Below the pieces are notes generated by a model. It saw nothing but the letters and a program-made list of their open reading frames with translations, had not been told where the DNA came from and searched no databases. A DNA stretch of 64,000 nt from Rhodocyclales bacterium. GTDB lineage: Bacteria > Pseudomonadota > Gammaproteobacteria > Burkholderiales > Rhodocyclaceae. Within the stretch, counting starts at the first letter, position 1. The number at the start of each line of letters is the position of its first letter. This document shows, piece by piece, positions 28,601 to 36,961 of the stretch. A program made the position numbers and the translations under genes. Location of the stretch: NCBI GenBank assembly GCA_016235025.1, contig JACRMV010000006.1, forward strand, positions 236,951 through 300,950, written 5' to 3'.

Positions 28601-29466
28601 ACGCGGCGGCCCTGATGCGGCATGAACACCCGCGCCTGCTCCGGCGCCGACTGGCGCGCAAACAGGGTCAATATCTCCAGCCCCGGCGCGAGCTTGCCAA
28701 ATGAGTGCTTCCTCAATGCCTCCGCCGCCTCGCGAATCTCGCGCTCGCCGGGCAGGAACACCAGCACGTCGCCGGGCCCGCTGCGCTGCGCCTCGTCCAC
28801 CGCATCGACGATGGCTTCATTCAAGTCCCTGCCGTCGTTCTCGCCAAAGGGCCGGTAGCGGGTTTCGATCGGATACAGGCGACCGGAAACCTCGATTACC
28901 GGCGCGCCATCGAAATGCTTCGAAAACCGCTCGGCATCGAGCGTTGCCGAGGTGACGATGAGCTTCAGATCGCGCCGTTTTGCCAGCACCGACTTTAGAT
29001 AGCCAAGCAGAAAATCGATGTTGAGGCTGCGCTCGTGCGCCTCGTCGATCAGGAGCGTGTCGTACTGGCGCAATAACGGATCGGTCTGCGTCTCGGCCAG
29101 CAGGATGCCGTCGGTCATCAGCTTGATGTAGCTGGAGGACGTGGTCTTGTCGGTGAAACGAATCTTGAAGCCGACATGCTGGCCGAGTTCGGACTTCAAT
29201 TCCTGCGCGATGCGCGTCGCCGTGGCACGCGCGGCAATGCGGCGCGGCTGGGTATGGCCGATCAGCCCGTTCAGCCCGCGCCCAAGTTCGAGGCAGATTT
29301 TCGGCAGCTGCGTGGTCTTGCCCGAACCGGTTTCGCCGCAGATCACCACCACCTGGTTTTTTTCGATGGCGGCAGCAATTTCGGCACGGCGGACATTGAC
29401 CGGCAGGGCTTCGTCATAGACGATAGTCGGGCGGGCGGCCCGACGGGCATCCGCATCAAACCTCAT
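25639..29466 (-). CDS. hrpA: ATP-dependent RNA helicase HrpA
   Basis: A 1275-residue DEAH-box helicase. Walker A is GETGSGKTT (about residues 44-52), followed by the DEAH motif in [20 protein letters not shown] and the QRAGRCGR motif VI; the long C-terminal region is HrpA-specific (DUF3418). It acts on RNA, including stalled or colliding ribosomes in E. coli. At about residues 420-453 the family sequence is interrupted by [20 protein letters not shown] and a following Gly/Lys stretch, an in-frame insertion of a REP-like palindromic repeat. Two weaker matches to the 27-bp repeat also lie in the gene. It overlaps crcB by 4 bp. Confidence 0.93.
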   Translation of the reverse strand: MRFDADARRAARPTIVYDEALPVNVRRAEIAAAIEKNQVVVICGETGSGKTTQLPKICLELGRGLNGLIGHTQPRRIAARATATRIAQELKSELGQHVGFKIRFTDKTTSSSYIKLMTDGILLAETQTDPLLRQYDTLLIDEAHERSLNIDFLLGYLKSVLAKRRDLKLIVTSATLDAERFSKHFDGAPVIEVSGRLYPIETRYRPFGENDGRDLNEAIVDAVDEAQRSGPGDVLVFLPGEREIREAAEALRKHSFGKLAPGLEILTLFARQSAPEQARVFMPHQGRRVVLATNVAETSLTVPGIRYVIDSGLARIKRYSVRNKVEQLQVEPISRAAASQRAGRCGRVEAGVCFRLYSEDDFNQRAPYSEPEILRSSLAGVILRMKSLHLGEVDGFPFLEAPLPRMISDGYQLLTELGAVTTPPPDLPRQAGEAIDQPPDGGKGKGERWELTSLGRELAKLPLDPKIGRMLLAAREHGCLQEMLVIAAALSANDPRERPAEQAGSADQAHAKWKDEKSEFLSYLKLWQATDAIWKHETANKQRQWCRQNFLSWLRVREWRDVHGQLMTLCHEHSWKENQLPASYEAIHKALLTGLLGHVGLFNEEDKNYLGARGIKFFIHLGSALVKKAGRWIVAAELVETSRLFARCVAKIEPEWLEQVGSHLLRRHVYEPHWEKGAGQVAAWERVTLHGLVLHAKRRVAFGKPGAAAADVKLAREILIRSALVEGAVGEDWVRKWRFFQHNAKLMKEIETLEHKSRRPDVLVDDELIHAFYDEAIPEGIVTLAAFDHWRREIEAGQPRRLFLEKEQLMRHEAAGITTAAFPPWLEVHGQPLKLSYHHDPGAADDGVTLALPLAALNQVSASRCEWLVPGLLREKVVALLKTLPQKYRHRLQPLDAFAADFCAAEQAADEPLARALTRAVEEHLAMKLPLDAFRPGELRPHLAMNFRLQDEHGGTLTCSRNLAELRATYRDRVAQVFSAAEVKHEAAADTQALFTDWEFGALPELLEISAGGRRMTGFAALVDAGSGVRLSAFDTEEKAQAEHRRGLARLFALQLAAQVKGIAKLPGVRAAALQFISLGTEQQLVEQLTAATLARTCLLAPLPAEKSAFVTRRDEARGRILLVAQELLRLVTAILDEAAALQKKLAALQKALPVACTDIAAQRAALLEKNFIIAIPFERLQHFPRYLKAAALRLDKAKSDPVREARLLAEWQTLARPWERDWRAMQKSGMRDEFLEEFRWLLEELRVALFAQELKTPSPVSLKRLQKMWENRTS
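26124..26150 (-). repeat. 27-bp dispersed repeat, copy 8 (weaker, in hrpA)
   Basis: AAAAGTCGGCGTTCGTG then ACACGGCGCG on the minus strand, encoding EKSAFVTRR. The surrounding protein sequence looks natural for HrpA, so the match is less certain. Confidence 0.5.
28142..28201. repeat. REP-like palindromic element inserted in the hrpA coding region
   Basis: Two hairpins in tandem: CCGCC-GTCA-GGCGG (28142-28155) and CCTCCCC (28167-28173) with GGGGAGG (28183-28189) around TGCTTGGCG, followed by GTCGGGAGGGGGT. The second resembles a palindromic repeat seen in many proteobacterial genomes. It is read through in frame by hrpA. Confidence 0.65.
28971..28997 (-). repeat. 27-bp dispersed repeat, copy 9 (weaker, in hrpA)
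   Basis: AAAGTCGGTGCTGGCAA then AACGGCGCGAT on the minus strand, encoding [12 protein letters not shown], which also suits the helicase family. Confidence 0.5.
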
Positions 29467-29849
29467 TGCGCCAGCTTGTGAATGGTGAGGATGCCCAGCC
29501 CGGTCATGGCCAGCGAGCCGAACAGGTGCAGCGAAGCGGACCCCAGCGCCCAGGCATATTCGGCGCGCTGGAGCAAGGCCACGACTTCGGCGGAAAATGT
29601 GGAAAAGGTGGTCAGCCCGCCGAGCACGCCGGTGATGAAAAACAGGCGGAATTCCGGCGGCAGATCGGCGTTGAGATGGAACACCGTCACCGCCGCGCCG
29701 ACCAGGTAGCCGCCGAGCAGGTTGGCCGCCAGCGTACCCAGCGGCAGGGTCGGGAACAGCGGATTGAGCATGACGCCCAAACCCCAGCGCAACCATGCGC
29801 CGAGCATGGCGCCACCCCCTACGGCGAGAAGACCTATCCAGTTCATCAT
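29463..29849 (-). CDS. crcB: Fluoride ion exporter CrcB
   Basis: A 128-residue four-helix membrane protein of the CrcB/Fluc family. [15 protein letters not shown] at the start, [15 protein letters not shown] and the [20 protein letters not shown] segment with the polar track and Na+-site motif are conserved. It exports toxic fluoride from the cytoplasm as a dual-topology dimer. It is the first gene of the crcB-hrpA-EI24-cinA-like run and lies 62 bp from the divergent glnS start, too short for a fluoride riboswitch. Confidence 0.93.
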   Translation of the reverse strand: MMNWIGLLAVGGGAMLGAWLRWGLGVMLNPLFPTLPLGTLAANLLGGYLVGAAVTVFHLNADLPPEFRLFFITGVLGGLTTFSTFSAEVVALLQRAEYAWALGSASLHLFGSLAMTGLGILTIHKLAQ

Positions 29850-29911
29850 GCCGATTTTACGCCTGCCGGTAGAATCGCGCCTTTACTGTTCATCGCCGGA
29901 TGCCCGTCGCC

Positions 29912-31660
29912 ATGTCCGAAACCGAAAAGCCCTCGAATTTCATCCGCCATATCATCGACGCCGACCTCGCCAGTGGCAAATACGCCGCGCGCCGCTGGTC
30001 TGGCCGACCCGGCCCGGCGGCACAGCAAAAACTCGGCGCGGGCGAGACGGTGAATATCAGGACACGCTTTCCGCCGGAGCCGAACGGCTATCTCCACTTC
30101 GGCCATGCCAAGTCGATCTGCCTCAACTTCGGCCTGGCGCGGGACTACGGCGGCGTCTGCCATCTGCGCTTCGACGACACCAATCCGGAGAAGGAAGACC
30201 AGGAATATGTCGATGCCATCATCGGCGCCGTGCGCTGGCTCGGCTTCGACTGGGGCGACGACCTCTACTACGCTTCGAGCTATTTCCAGTGGATGTTCGA
30301 GTTCGCCGAGAAACTGGTCGAAGCCGGCCATGCCTACGTCGATTCGCAGAGCGCCGAGGAGATGCGTGCCAATCGCGGTACGCTGACGGAGCCCGGCAAG
30401 CCTTCGCCGTTCCGCACCCGCAGCATTGCCGAAAACCTCGACCTGTTCCGCCGCATGAAGGCCGGCGAGTTCGCCGATGGCACGCACATCCTGCGGGCGA
30501 AGATCGACATGGCCTCGCCCAACATCAACCTGCGTGACCCGGCCATCTATCGCATCCGCCATGCCACGCACCACGCCACCGGCGATGCCTGGTGCATTTA
30601 TCCGATGTACACCTTCGCGCACCCGATCGAAGATGCGCTGGAGAACATCACGCATTCCATCTGCACGCTGGAATTCGAAGATCAGCGGCCGTTCTACGAC
30701 TGGCTGCTGGCGCGGCTGGCGGAACTCGGCTGCATCAATACGCCGCCGCCGCAGCAGATCGAATTTGCCCGCCTCAACCTGTCCTACGTCGTGCTCTCGA
30801 AACGCAAGCTGATCCAGCTGGTCGAGGAAAAACATGTCGGCGGCTGGGATGATCCGCGCCTGCCGACGCTGGTCGGCGCGCGCCGGCGCGGCTATACACC
30901 GGAAGGCTTTCGCAATTTCGCCGAGATGATCGGCGTCACCAAGTCGGATTCATGGATCGACATCAGCGTGCTGGAAGAATGCCAGCGCCAGCACCTGAAC
31001 GAAGTCGCGCCGCGCCGCATCGCCGTGCTCGATCCGCTGAAGCTGCTCATCGACAACTATCCGGACGACAGCGAAGAACTCTGCGAAGCACCCAATCACC
31101 CGCAAAAGCCGGACTGGGGCAAGCGCCCGATTCCCTTCTCGAAGGAACTCTGGATCGAACGCGAAGACTTCGTCGAGACCCCGCCGAAGGGCTATTTCCG
31201 CCTCTTCCCCGGCAACAGGGTGCGGCTGCGCTATGGCTTCGTCATCGAATGCACCGGCTGCGATAAAGATGCCAACGGCAACATCATCGCGGTGCATTGC
31301 AACTACTTTCCCGATTCCAGATCCGGCACGCCAGGCGCCGACAATTACAAGGTCAAGGGCAACATCCACTGGCTTTCCGCCCGGCACGCCTTTGCCGCCG
31401 AAGTGCGGCTCTACGACCGCCTGTTCAGCGTCGCCGCGCCGGGCGCCGGAGAACGCGATTTCGTTGCCGACCTCAATCCGGAGTCACTCACCGTGATCCA
31501 CGTCCAGCTCGAACCCGCGCTCATGGAGGCCGCCGCCGAAGACCGCTTCCAGTTCGAGCGCCACGGCTACTTCGTCGTCGACCATGGCGATTCCCGGCCC
31601 GGTGCGCCGGTATTCAATCGCACGGTGACGCTGAAGGATTCATGGACAAACAGAAAATAG
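29912..31660 (+). CDS. glnS: Glutaminyl-tRNA synthetase
   Basis: A 582-residue class I synthetase. The HIGH-type motif is GYLHFGHAKS (about residues 60-69) and the KMSKS-type motif is VVLSKRKLIQ; the C-terminal anticodon-binding beta barrels are complete. Against the family, residues about 24-49 are extra: after ADLASGKY a stretch including PGPAAQQKLGAGETVNI precedes TRFPPEPNGY, and it contains a copy of the 27-bp repeat. The C-terminal end DSWTNRK differs from the usual DSWAK-type ending, which is found intact 2.6 kb downstream. The start MSETEKPSNF is chosen by homology, four codons after an alternative ATG. Confidence 0.95.
   Translation: MSETEKPSNFIRHIIDADLASGKYAARRWSGRPGPAAQQKLGAGETVNIRTRFPPEPNGYLHFGHAKSICLNFGLARDYGGVCHLRFDDTNPEKEDQEYVDAIIGAVRWLGFDWGDDLYYASSYFQWMFEFAEKLVEAGHAYVDSQSAEEMRANRGTLTEPGKPSPFRTRSIAENLDLFRRMKAGEFADGTHILRAKIDMASPNINLRDPAIYRIRHATHHATGDAWCIYPMYTFAHPIEDALENITHSICTLEFEDQRPFYDWLLARLAELGCINTPPPQQIEFARLNLSYVVLSKRKLIQLVEEKHVGGWDDPRLPTLVGARRRGYTPEGFRNFAEMIGVTKSDSWIDISVLEECQRQHLNEVAPRRIAVLDPLKLLIDNYPDDSEELCEAPNHPQKPDWGKRPIPFSKELWIEREDFVETPPKGYFRLFPGNRVRLRYGFVIECTGCDKDANGNIIAVHCNYFPDSRSGTPGADNYKVKGNIHWLSARHAFAAEVRLYDRLFSVAAPGAGERDFVADLNPESLTVIHVQLEPALMEAAAEDRFQFERHGYFVVDHGDSRPGAPVFNRTVTLKDSWTNRK
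30028..30054 (+). repeat. 27-bp dispersed repeat, copy 10 (in glnS)
   Basis: AAAACTCGGCGCGGGCG then AGACGGTGAA on the gene strand, read as KLGAGETVN inside an apparent insertion in GlnRS. Confidence 0.75.
31549..31645 (+). repeat. glnS 3'-end direct repeat, left copy
   Basis: A 97-bp segment at the end of glnS that recurs at 34131-34227 with five differences, all transitions. It brackets the two-gene cassette. Confidence 0.9.
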
Positions 31661-31883
31661 CCACAGCATAGCTTGTGCTAACTACATAACTCAGCCTATC
31701 ATATTGATATAGTAGAGAGTTTCATCAAGAAACCACCTGTTGCACTGCTTGACCCGGTTGACGATGCAGCCACGAAGAACTTGGAGATGTAAAGCCGCCA
31801 GCAGAGGGTACGCTATCCAGTCGCGATGTATATAGAGGCGTTTTGACGTGCAGTCAATAAATTAAAAATACAAGGAGAAGACA
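31661..31883. other. AT-rich noncoding leader of the cassette
   Basis: No gene is seen. The region is AT-rich and ends with AAGGAGAAGACA just before the first cassette gene, a good ribosome binding site. A promoter is likely here, but no clear -35/-10 pair is visible. Confidence 0.5.
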
Positions 31884-32936
31884 ATGAAAGTGAGGAACCT
31901 TTACATGACGGGCATATTGTTATGTCTGTCGGCAGGCGCCGTTCATGCATATGAAGTGAATACGACACTGGTCCAGAAAAAAATCGAGGCCATTGAGAAC
32001 AGCAAGAAATCAGCAATTGATCAGAGCGTCTACGGCGCATACAAGAGTCCCGCTCCGCGCACAGGGGGCCTCCGCGACTCAGGACATCAGGAAACGTTGA
32101 TGTTTGTCGAAAAAACAAATTTTCGCTTTATTGGCGACATCGGTTTCTTCGTCCCGCGCCTGACGCTTAGCCTGATCCCGAACGACCCGGAAAGCCCGGT
32201 GGTGTTCGACGATCCCACGTCGTTTTCCATCAAGCCGCACAAAGGTGAAGTAGTGCTGTCGCCACAGTCGCTGGACGCCCTGTTTAATCAGCATGTCTTC
32301 AACTTTCCCGGCGCCCCGCTCAAGGAACTGAAACTCACCACTGCGCCAGGGGTACTCACTCTTGCTGGCAAGCTGTATCGCAGCAAGTGGGTTCCCTTCG
32401 TAATGAAAGGCCCGCTCCTGCTCGAAGGTGGCCACAACCTGCTGTTCACACCAAGCTATGTGGCGGTGGACGGCGTCGATGCGACCAAAGTATTGCCTGC
32501 CGCCAATGTCAAGCTCGATGAACTCCTGAAAGTGGAGGCAGGCGGGACGAAACTGATAGGTAGCACCATTCACCTGGATACCCGTTTGCTGTTCCCCCCG
32601 CCAAAGCTTGACCTCACCATCAAGGAAGCCCGTCTGGAAGAACGTGGCCTCGTACTCACTTTCGATGACGGGTTAAATGCAGACACTCCCACAGCGCGGC
32701 AAAATTCTCAGAGCTACATGATCGTCAAAGGCGGCGACGTCAAGTTCATGCGAACCATGCCAACCAATGTCCTGCTGCAGATCACAAACGCCGAAGCGGA
32801 TAAAACTCTCGATTTCTGTCTCTATCGCTACCGCGAGCAGCTTGCGGGAGGCTCGCTCAAGTTTGCTCCCGATGGCGGCATCTTTGCCTACCTGAAGAAC
32901 TATGAAAAGCTCGGACAAAAAGGAGGAAAGAAATGA
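31884..32936 (+). CDS. Exported protein of unknown function, paralogue 1 of a tandem pair
   Basis: A 350-residue protein with a Sec signal peptide (MKVRNLYMTGILLCLSAGAVHA). The mature part is beta-rich with the pattern FIGDIGFFVPRLTLSLIP, GEVVLSPQSLDALFNQHVF, a PFVMKGPLLLEGGHNLLFTPSYVAVDG segment and a LLFPPPKLDLTIKEA segment. The alternating amphipathic strands recall LmeA/DUF2993-like lipid-binding proteins, but I do not recognise the family with certainty. The next gene encodes a paralogue and overlaps by 4 bp. The two may form a heteromer in the periplasm. Confidence 0.7.
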   Translation: MKVRNLYMTGILLCLSAGAVHAYEVNTTLVQKKIEAIENSKKSAIDQSVYGAYKSPAPRTGGLRDSGHQETLMFVEKTNFRFIGDIGFFVPRLTLSLIPNDPESPVVFDDPTSFSIKPHKGEVVLSPQSLDALFNQHVFNFPGAPLKELKLTTAPGVLTLAGKLYRSKWVPFVMKGPLLLEGGHNLLFTPSYVAVDGVDATKVLPAANVKLDELLKVEAGGTKLIGSTIHLDTRLLFPPPKLDLTIKEARLEERGLVLTFDDGLNADTPTARQNSQSYMIVKGGDVKFMRTMPTNVLLQITNAEADKTLDFCLYRYREQLAGGSLKFAPDGGIFAYLKNYEKLGQKGGKK

Positions 32937-34003
32937 ACACCATATTCCGCGCACGCAGCGTTGCCTGCTGTACCGTTATGCTGTCTGTCATAGCGTTTTC
33001 CCTGCCGACAGCGGCGCAATCACTCATCGAGGCGCAGCAAACGGAGCTTCGTCAAAAACAGCCGCTGTGGAACATTCCGCGCATCCCGGACGGGATGCAA
33101 AGCGCTCCGCTGGGCAAAGTGACAACGCGCAGCTCCGGCGCCGCGGCTGTTTCCCTTGAGGCCCGCAACGTCGATTTCGACGTGACCGGCGATATCGGCT
33201 TCCATATCGATCACCTGGCAGCCTCCCTCGAACCGGTAACCGCAGGTGATCCGGTGCAGCTCGACGATCCGCGCACCTTCGTCATCCGTATTCACAGCGG
33301 TGAAGTTACCCTCTCGCCAAAAGCACTCAACGCCCTGTTCAACCAGCACATTCTCGACTATACGCCACGGCCGCTGAATGACATGCGCATTACCACCAAC
33401 GAAGAGGGACTCGCAGCACAAGCCGACCTTCGGCTATGGAGCTGGTTTCCGGGGTTCTGGCTTGGAGCAAAACTGGTCGGTCCCATTACCTTGAATAACG
33501 AAAACGAACTGGTCTATAGCCCGCAGGATGTCCGCGTACTCGGCATTCCTTTGGGCGGACTACTCCGAACGCTCGGCATCAAGTTAAGCTGGCTCCTCAG
33601 CGTGGATCGGGAGGGAGCAAATCTCCTCGGTAACAATCTGGTTCTCAACCACCGCAAGGTCTTTCCTCCCCCGGCACTAGCCGGCAATATCGCCTCGGCC
33701 AAACTGTCGGAAGCGGGATTGCACCTGACCTTCGCCGACAATCCGGCGGCGAAATTCAGCCCACCGCCTCAAGCCGCCAAAAGCTATCTCTGGATACAGT
33801 CCGGCGATGCGAAGCTATTTGATGTCATTGTGATGAACGCCAATATCCTGATCGAGGACGAGAAGAAGGATGAGATGCTGCACTTCAACCTGTATGATTA
33901 CCGCCAACAGGTATTAGCCGGCGCCCTCTTCATGGACGAAGACGGGGCGATCATCGCCAAGATTCCCTCATATCAGCGTCTGACAGAAAATAACACTCAC
34001 TAG
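32933..34003 (+). CDS. Exported protein of unknown function, paralogue 2 of a tandem pair
   Basis: A 356-residue protein with a signal peptide ending near [10 protein letters not shown]. It shares the paralogue's plan in the same order: [58 protein letters not shown] and [26 protein letters not shown]. Identity is moderate, so the duplication is old. No catalytic motif or Cys pair is evident. Translation is probably coupled to the upstream gene (ATGA overlap). A long hairpin follows the stop. Confidence 0.7.
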   Translation: MNTIFRARSVACCTVMLSVIAFSLPTAAQSLIEAQQTELRQKQPLWNIPRIPDGMQSAPLGKVTTRSSGAAAVSLEARNVDFDVTGDIGFHIDHLAASLEPVTAGDPVQLDDPRTFVIRIHSGEVTLSPKALNALFNQHILDYTPRPLNDMRITTNEEGLAAQADLRLWSWFPGFWLGAKLVGPITLNNENELVYSPQDVRVLGIPLGGLLRTLGIKLSWLLSVDREGANLLGNNLVLNHRKVFPPPALAGNIASAKLSEAGLHLTFADNPAAKFSPPPQAAKSYLWIQSGDAKLFDVIVMNANILIEDEKKDEMLHFNLYDYRQQVLAGALFMDEDGAIIAKIPSYQRLTENNTH

Positions 34004-34020
34004 CTGAACCACAGCGAGAC

Positions 34021-34044
34021 CCAGCCGGTACCAGTACCGGCTGG
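34021..34044 (+). terminator. Hairpin after the tandem pair
   Basis: CCAGCCGGTA and TACCGGCTGG form a perfect 10-bp stem around CCAG, 18 bp after the stop. There is no T-run, so it may act as a transcript-end stabiliser or weak terminator. Confidence 0.55.
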
Positions 34045-34130
34045 CAACGCGATTCGATGCCAAAGGCATCCCCGTTTTCAGGAAGAGAGGCGGTGAGTTT
34101 TTTTCATGTCCAGCAATGCGCGGAAGCCGT

Positions 34131-34245
34131 CCAGTTCGAGCGCCACGGCTACTTCGTCGTCGACCACAGCGATTCCCGGCCCGGCGCGCCGATATTCAAT
34201 CGCACGGTGACGCTGAAGGATTCGTGGGCCAAGGCCGGCAAGTAG
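34131..34245 (+). pseudogene. Remnant of the glnS 3' end
   Basis: The frame reads [20 protein letters not shown], then [18 protein letters not shown] and a stop. It matches the last 33 codons of glnS and has the more usual GlnRS ending DSWAK. It looks like the original terminus cut off from the gene by the cassette, or a duplicate of it. Any product would be a fragment. Confidence 0.85.
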
Positions 34246-34326
34246 CGTCGACAAACAGGGTTTGGCGAATGTCGGCAGAAAAGGCAGAATGACGTTCCGA
34301 TCACGCCTCTTCTGAAAGGATTTCCC

Positions 34327-34830
34327 ATGCGTAAATTTTTCTTTCTCGTGCCCGTCGCCTGTATCGGTGTTGCTGTCGCCGCGCAGGCCGAAACCATGAA
34401 ACCCGGCCTGTGGGAAATCACCTCGCAGATGAGCGGCGGCAACATGCCGAAAATGCCGGCCGTTTCTGCTGCGCAACGCAAGCAGATGGAGGCCATGGGC
34501 ATCAAACTGCCGGGTGCAGCCGGCGGCCCGATGACCGTCACGGCCAAACATTGCGTAACGAAACAAGAAGCTGAAAAACGGCTGCCGCCGCAAGGCGAGG
34601 ACCCCAACACCCATTGCGCGCAGAAGGACATAAAAACTTCCGGCAACACCACGACCTGGAAAATCGAATGCACCGGCAAGCGGAAGATGAGCGGCGTCGG
34701 CTCGATGACCTGGCAAGGCCCGGAGCACTACACGGGAGAATCGACGTTCAGCACGAGCGATCCACAGCGCGGGCCATCGATCATGAAGCAGGTCTACAGC
34801 GGCAAGTGGCTCGCAGCAAACTGCAAGTAG
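34327..34830 (+). CDS. DUF3617 family periplasmic protein
   Basis: A 167-residue protein with a signal peptide (MRKFFFLVPVACIGVAVAAQA) and the DUF3617 start ETMKPGLWEITSQMSGG. Conserved Cys residues lie in TAKHCVTKQEAEK, DPNTHCAQKDIK and KIECTGKRKMSG. Members are common in proteobacteria and have no established role. It lies between the glnS remnant and the integrated element. Confidence 0.82.
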   Translation: MRKFFFLVPVACIGVAVAAQAETMKPGLWEITSQMSGGNMPKMPAVSAAQRKQMEAMGIKLPGAAGGPMTVTAKHCVTKQEAEKRLPPQGEDPNTHCAQKDIKTSGNTTTWKIECTGKRKMSGVGSMTWQGPEHYTGESTFSTSDPQRGPSIMKQVYSGKWLAANCK

Positions 34831-34966
34831 TGCCGGGGCACGCCACGCAAGCCGCTGACGGCGCGTCGTGCGAAAAGCAAACCGGGGAATGGCGGGAGGG
34901 TGTCTGCCGAACTATGGTTTGCAATCCTTGCCACAACTGCGCTTTCGCTTTCATGCTTTAACGTGT
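34831..34966. other. Noncoding gap left of the integrated element
   Basis: No convincing gene. One plus-strand frame is Cys-rich (GEWREGVCRTMVCNPCHNC) but starts inside the DUF3617 gene. TGGCGGGAGGGTG (about 34889-34901) resembles the end of tRNA-Ser on this strand with one base missing, a very weak candidate for an outer attachment site. Confidence 0.3.
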
Positions 34967-34985
34967 TACCACGATAGTTACCACG
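34967..34985 (+). repeat. Left copy of the element-end direct repeat
   Basis: TACCACGATAGTTACCACG. A copy with two differences lies at 43319-43337 in the same orientation, upstream of the integrase. Each holds two TTACCACG-type boxes, as expected for integrase arm sites or end sequences. Confidence 0.7.
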
Positions 34986-35038
34986 TTTTTCCCTTCGCTA
35001 CCCATGACATGCGCCAGGGCCTCCGGCAGATCATGCGA

Positions 35039-35200
35039 TCAGTCAGGCCGTATGCCGATGCCGCCCACCGGATTCAACAGCAGCAGCATGCCGCAGGCCG
35101 GCACACGACGCGCGCAGGCGATCAGGCCCGGCGCGATGTACAGCAAAGGCAATAGCCCGATCAAATAGCCCAGCAACGCGATTGAGGTATGCATATCCAT
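35039..35200 (-). CDS. Small membrane protein resembling superinfection-immunity proteins
   Basis: A 53-residue protein. MDMHTSIALLGYLIGLLPLLYIAPGLIACARR is a hydrophobic stretch followed by VPACGMLLLLNPVGGIGI. The pattern of a membrane helix with Y-x-x-P, a basic loop and then LLN-x-x-G-x-x-x-I resembles the Imm superinfection immunity family of T4 and many prophages, though the second membrane segment is cut short. It lies after the capsid terminator. A role in blocking DNA entry by other phages is speculative. Confidence 0.45.
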   Translation of the reverse strand: MDMHTSIALLGYLIGLLPLLYIAPGLIACARRVPACGMLLLLNPVGGIGIRPD

Positions 35201-35218
35201 TATTTCATCTAGTCCATC

Positions 35219-35277
35219 AAAAAAAGCCGCCTGCACCAGAAGTGCAAGGCCGGCCGCACCTTGTAAGTGCGGCCGGC
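35219..35277 (-). terminator. Terminator of the capsid operon
   Basis: Read on the minus strand there is a perfect 11-bp stem (35267-35277 with 35249-35259), then a second hairpin built on TTGCAC/GTGCAG, then seven T residues (35225-35219). It ends the minus-strand run 130-190 bp after the capsid stop. Confidence 0.8.
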
Positions 35278-35407
35278 TGTTGTGGGTGCGTCGTGAAGCG
35301 GCGGAGAGGAGCACCGAACCCGAGACGCGCCGCCTGGAATCTCCCGTTTCCAAGCCGGGTATTTCCAGCGCGCCCATGAAATCGCAAAGCGCGCTGGAAT
35401 ACTGCGG

Positions 35408-36787
35408 CTACGGCAGGATGCCAATCACTTTGCAGAAGCTCTCAGGGTGAGCCAAAGCGACATCCATGCGCAGGTGCGCAATGAAGCCGTATTGGAGGTT
35501 GCCCATGAAGGTTTCGCGCATGACCTCGATTCGCATGTCCTGCCGTACCCCGATCAAGAGTTGACTGAAGTCGCCAACAATGATCGGACTGCAAACCGCG
35601 CCGGATGTACCTTGCACCTGCGTAATCGGGATGGAGGTTGTCACCAGTTGCGGCAGGCCTGCCAGCGCCGGAGGTGGTTGCAGCGGCTGTCCGGTGGTGT
35701 CGGCAAAGCCCTGGATCGTTCGCCAGGTACGCGGGTGCATTACCTGCGCCGTAGGCTTCGCCGCGTTATCCAGCTCCAGCTCATATAGCGCATCCAACTG
35801 CTTACCGTACGTAGTGAGCTGAGCCCCATTGGTGCCCATGCTTACGCTGTTCACGTTCGTGGTGTTGAAGATGCCCCGTGGCTCCGGCGCGGTGCCACTG
35901 CCGATCAGGGCAACCCGATCCAGCTCGCCGGCCAGCGCTCCGGCAAACGCCGCCGAGAGTGCCTGATCGATGTTGGCTGAGTCGTCGAGCAGCTCGCGCG
36001 AGACTTTGACCAGCACAGCGAGCGAGCGCGCCGTGAAGGTTACAGCCTCGAAGGTGGGGTCACTCTCAGCCACGGCTGCATTTTCCGCACGCCATCCTGC
36101 CGTTGGGTCGCTGGCGATTCGGGCGATGGTTGTCACTTGAGTTTCCAGCGGAACAGTGAGCGCGCCGGCCTGGATACACACCATCTTCGCGCGCATCTTG
36201 TCGATGATGTCGGCCATCAACCGCTTGGGTACGGTGTAGCCCCCTGCGGAATCGGTGCCCTCAGCCAATGCGTTACGGATATCACCCCGATTGGTGCCGC
36301 TGACCATCGCGGCAACGTACTCGCCGAAACTGAAGTCATCGCGGCTCCCTGAGTATGCTACCTGGTCGATAAAGCTGTCGTTCTTGTTGAGTATCTGAAT
36401 TCGCGCCCCAGTGGAAGATCGCATCTGGTTGCCCATGCCGCCAGACTCCTTCGCGACAATTTCGTTCATCGACAATTGCCGATCGAGAAGTTGCGCAATC
36501 CTTGATGTTTCCTCGGCGTATTTCAGGAACTTTTCAGCATCGTCGTTTTTTCCAGCCGTCATGGCTGCACTTGCCTTGTCCGCGAACTCGTTTGAGATCC
36601 GCCGGCAGTTGCTACGCTCGGAAAGCAGCTCGCCGCGGCTCATTTTACTAAGTTCTTTGTTGCTGATCTTGTGCCCGGCCTTGGCGATTTCGATCTGTGT
36701 CAGGCGACACGTCATTTCCCCGTCATGGTCGCTTTCATTCCAAGGGGTAGGCTCGTAGAGGTTCCTGTGATTGGTTCTTGCATTCAT
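35408..36787 (-). CDS. HK97-family phage major capsid protein
   Basis: A 459-residue protein. The N-terminal about 120 residues are charged and helical, like the delta/scaffolding domain of HK97-fold capsid proteins. The capsid domain follows, with NALAEGTDSAGGYTVPKRL, GWRAENAAVAESDPTF, LAVLVKVSRELLDDSANID and the closing RQDMRIEVMRETFMGNLQYG / HLRMDVALAHPESFCKV region. It is preceded by GGAGAAACACC. No protease, portal or terminase gene lies beside it, which is unusual: capsid genes nearly always sit in a head-gene cluster. It may let a satellite build or remodel its own shell. Confidence 0.9.
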   Translation of the reverse strand: MNARTNHRNLYEPTPWNESDHDGEMTCRLTQIEIAKAGHKISNKELSKMSRGELLSERSNCRRISNEFADKASAAMTAGKNDDAEKFLKYAEETSRIAQLLDRQLSMNEIVAKESGGMGNQMRSSTGARIQILNKNDSFIDQVAYSGSRDDFSFGEYVAAMVSGTNRGDIRNALAEGTDSAGGYTVPKRLMADIIDKMRAKMVCIQAGALTVPLETQVTTIARIASDPTAGWRAENAAVAESDPTFEAVTFTARSLAVLVKVSRELLDDSANIDQALSAAFAGALAGELDRVALIGSGTAPEPRGIFNTTNVNSVSMGTNGAQLTTYGKQLDALYELELDNAAKPTAQVMHPRTWRTIQGFADTTGQPLQPPPALAGLPQLVTTSIPITQVQGTSGAVCSPIIVGDFSQLLIGVRQDMRIEVMRETFMGNLQYGFIAHLRMDVALAHPESFCKVIGILP

Positions 36788-36961
36788 GGTGTTTCTCCAA
36801 ATTGCGGTCGGGTAAACGCCAAAAGGCGCGCCGACCAGGGTTCAAAATGATTGACTTGGCCAAGGCGCGCCCTTCGTGGAAGGTGCCGCAATTCGATCAC
36901 ATTGGTCCGAAGGCCGTAGGCCAGCGGGATGCGATAGCCGAAGATTATCATTAAAAAGATT

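Larger units (their letters stand above)
31646..34130. mobile_element. Putative acquired cassette at the 3' end of glnS
   Basis: About 2.5 kb holding two paralogous exported-protein genes. Base composition is visibly more AT-rich than the flanks, especially 31661-31880. It is flanked by 97-bp near-identical glnS sequences. The intact part carries no integrase, so if it came in by site-specific insertion the recombinase was elsewhere or has been lost. An alternative is a local duplication with later gene gain. Confidence 0.6.

Noticed and set aside
26512-28704. 730-residue plus-strand frame
   Set aside because: Antisense to hrpA, which is clearly coding; shadow only.
29850-29911. Fluoride riboswitch before crcB
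   Set aside because: Only 62 bp separate crcB from the divergent glnS, and no riboswitch-like pairing was found.
34888-34911. TGGCGGGAGGGTG with similarity to the tRNA-Ser 3' end, possible outer attachment site
   Set aside because: It has a one-base gap and several mismatches over 24 bases, too weak for a recent integration core; the TACCACG repeats mark the ends better.
34614-34961. Cys-rich frame continuing beyond the DUF3617 gene
   Set aside because: Most of it lies in another frame of the DUF3617 gene, and the tail has no start codon of its own with a ribosome binding site.
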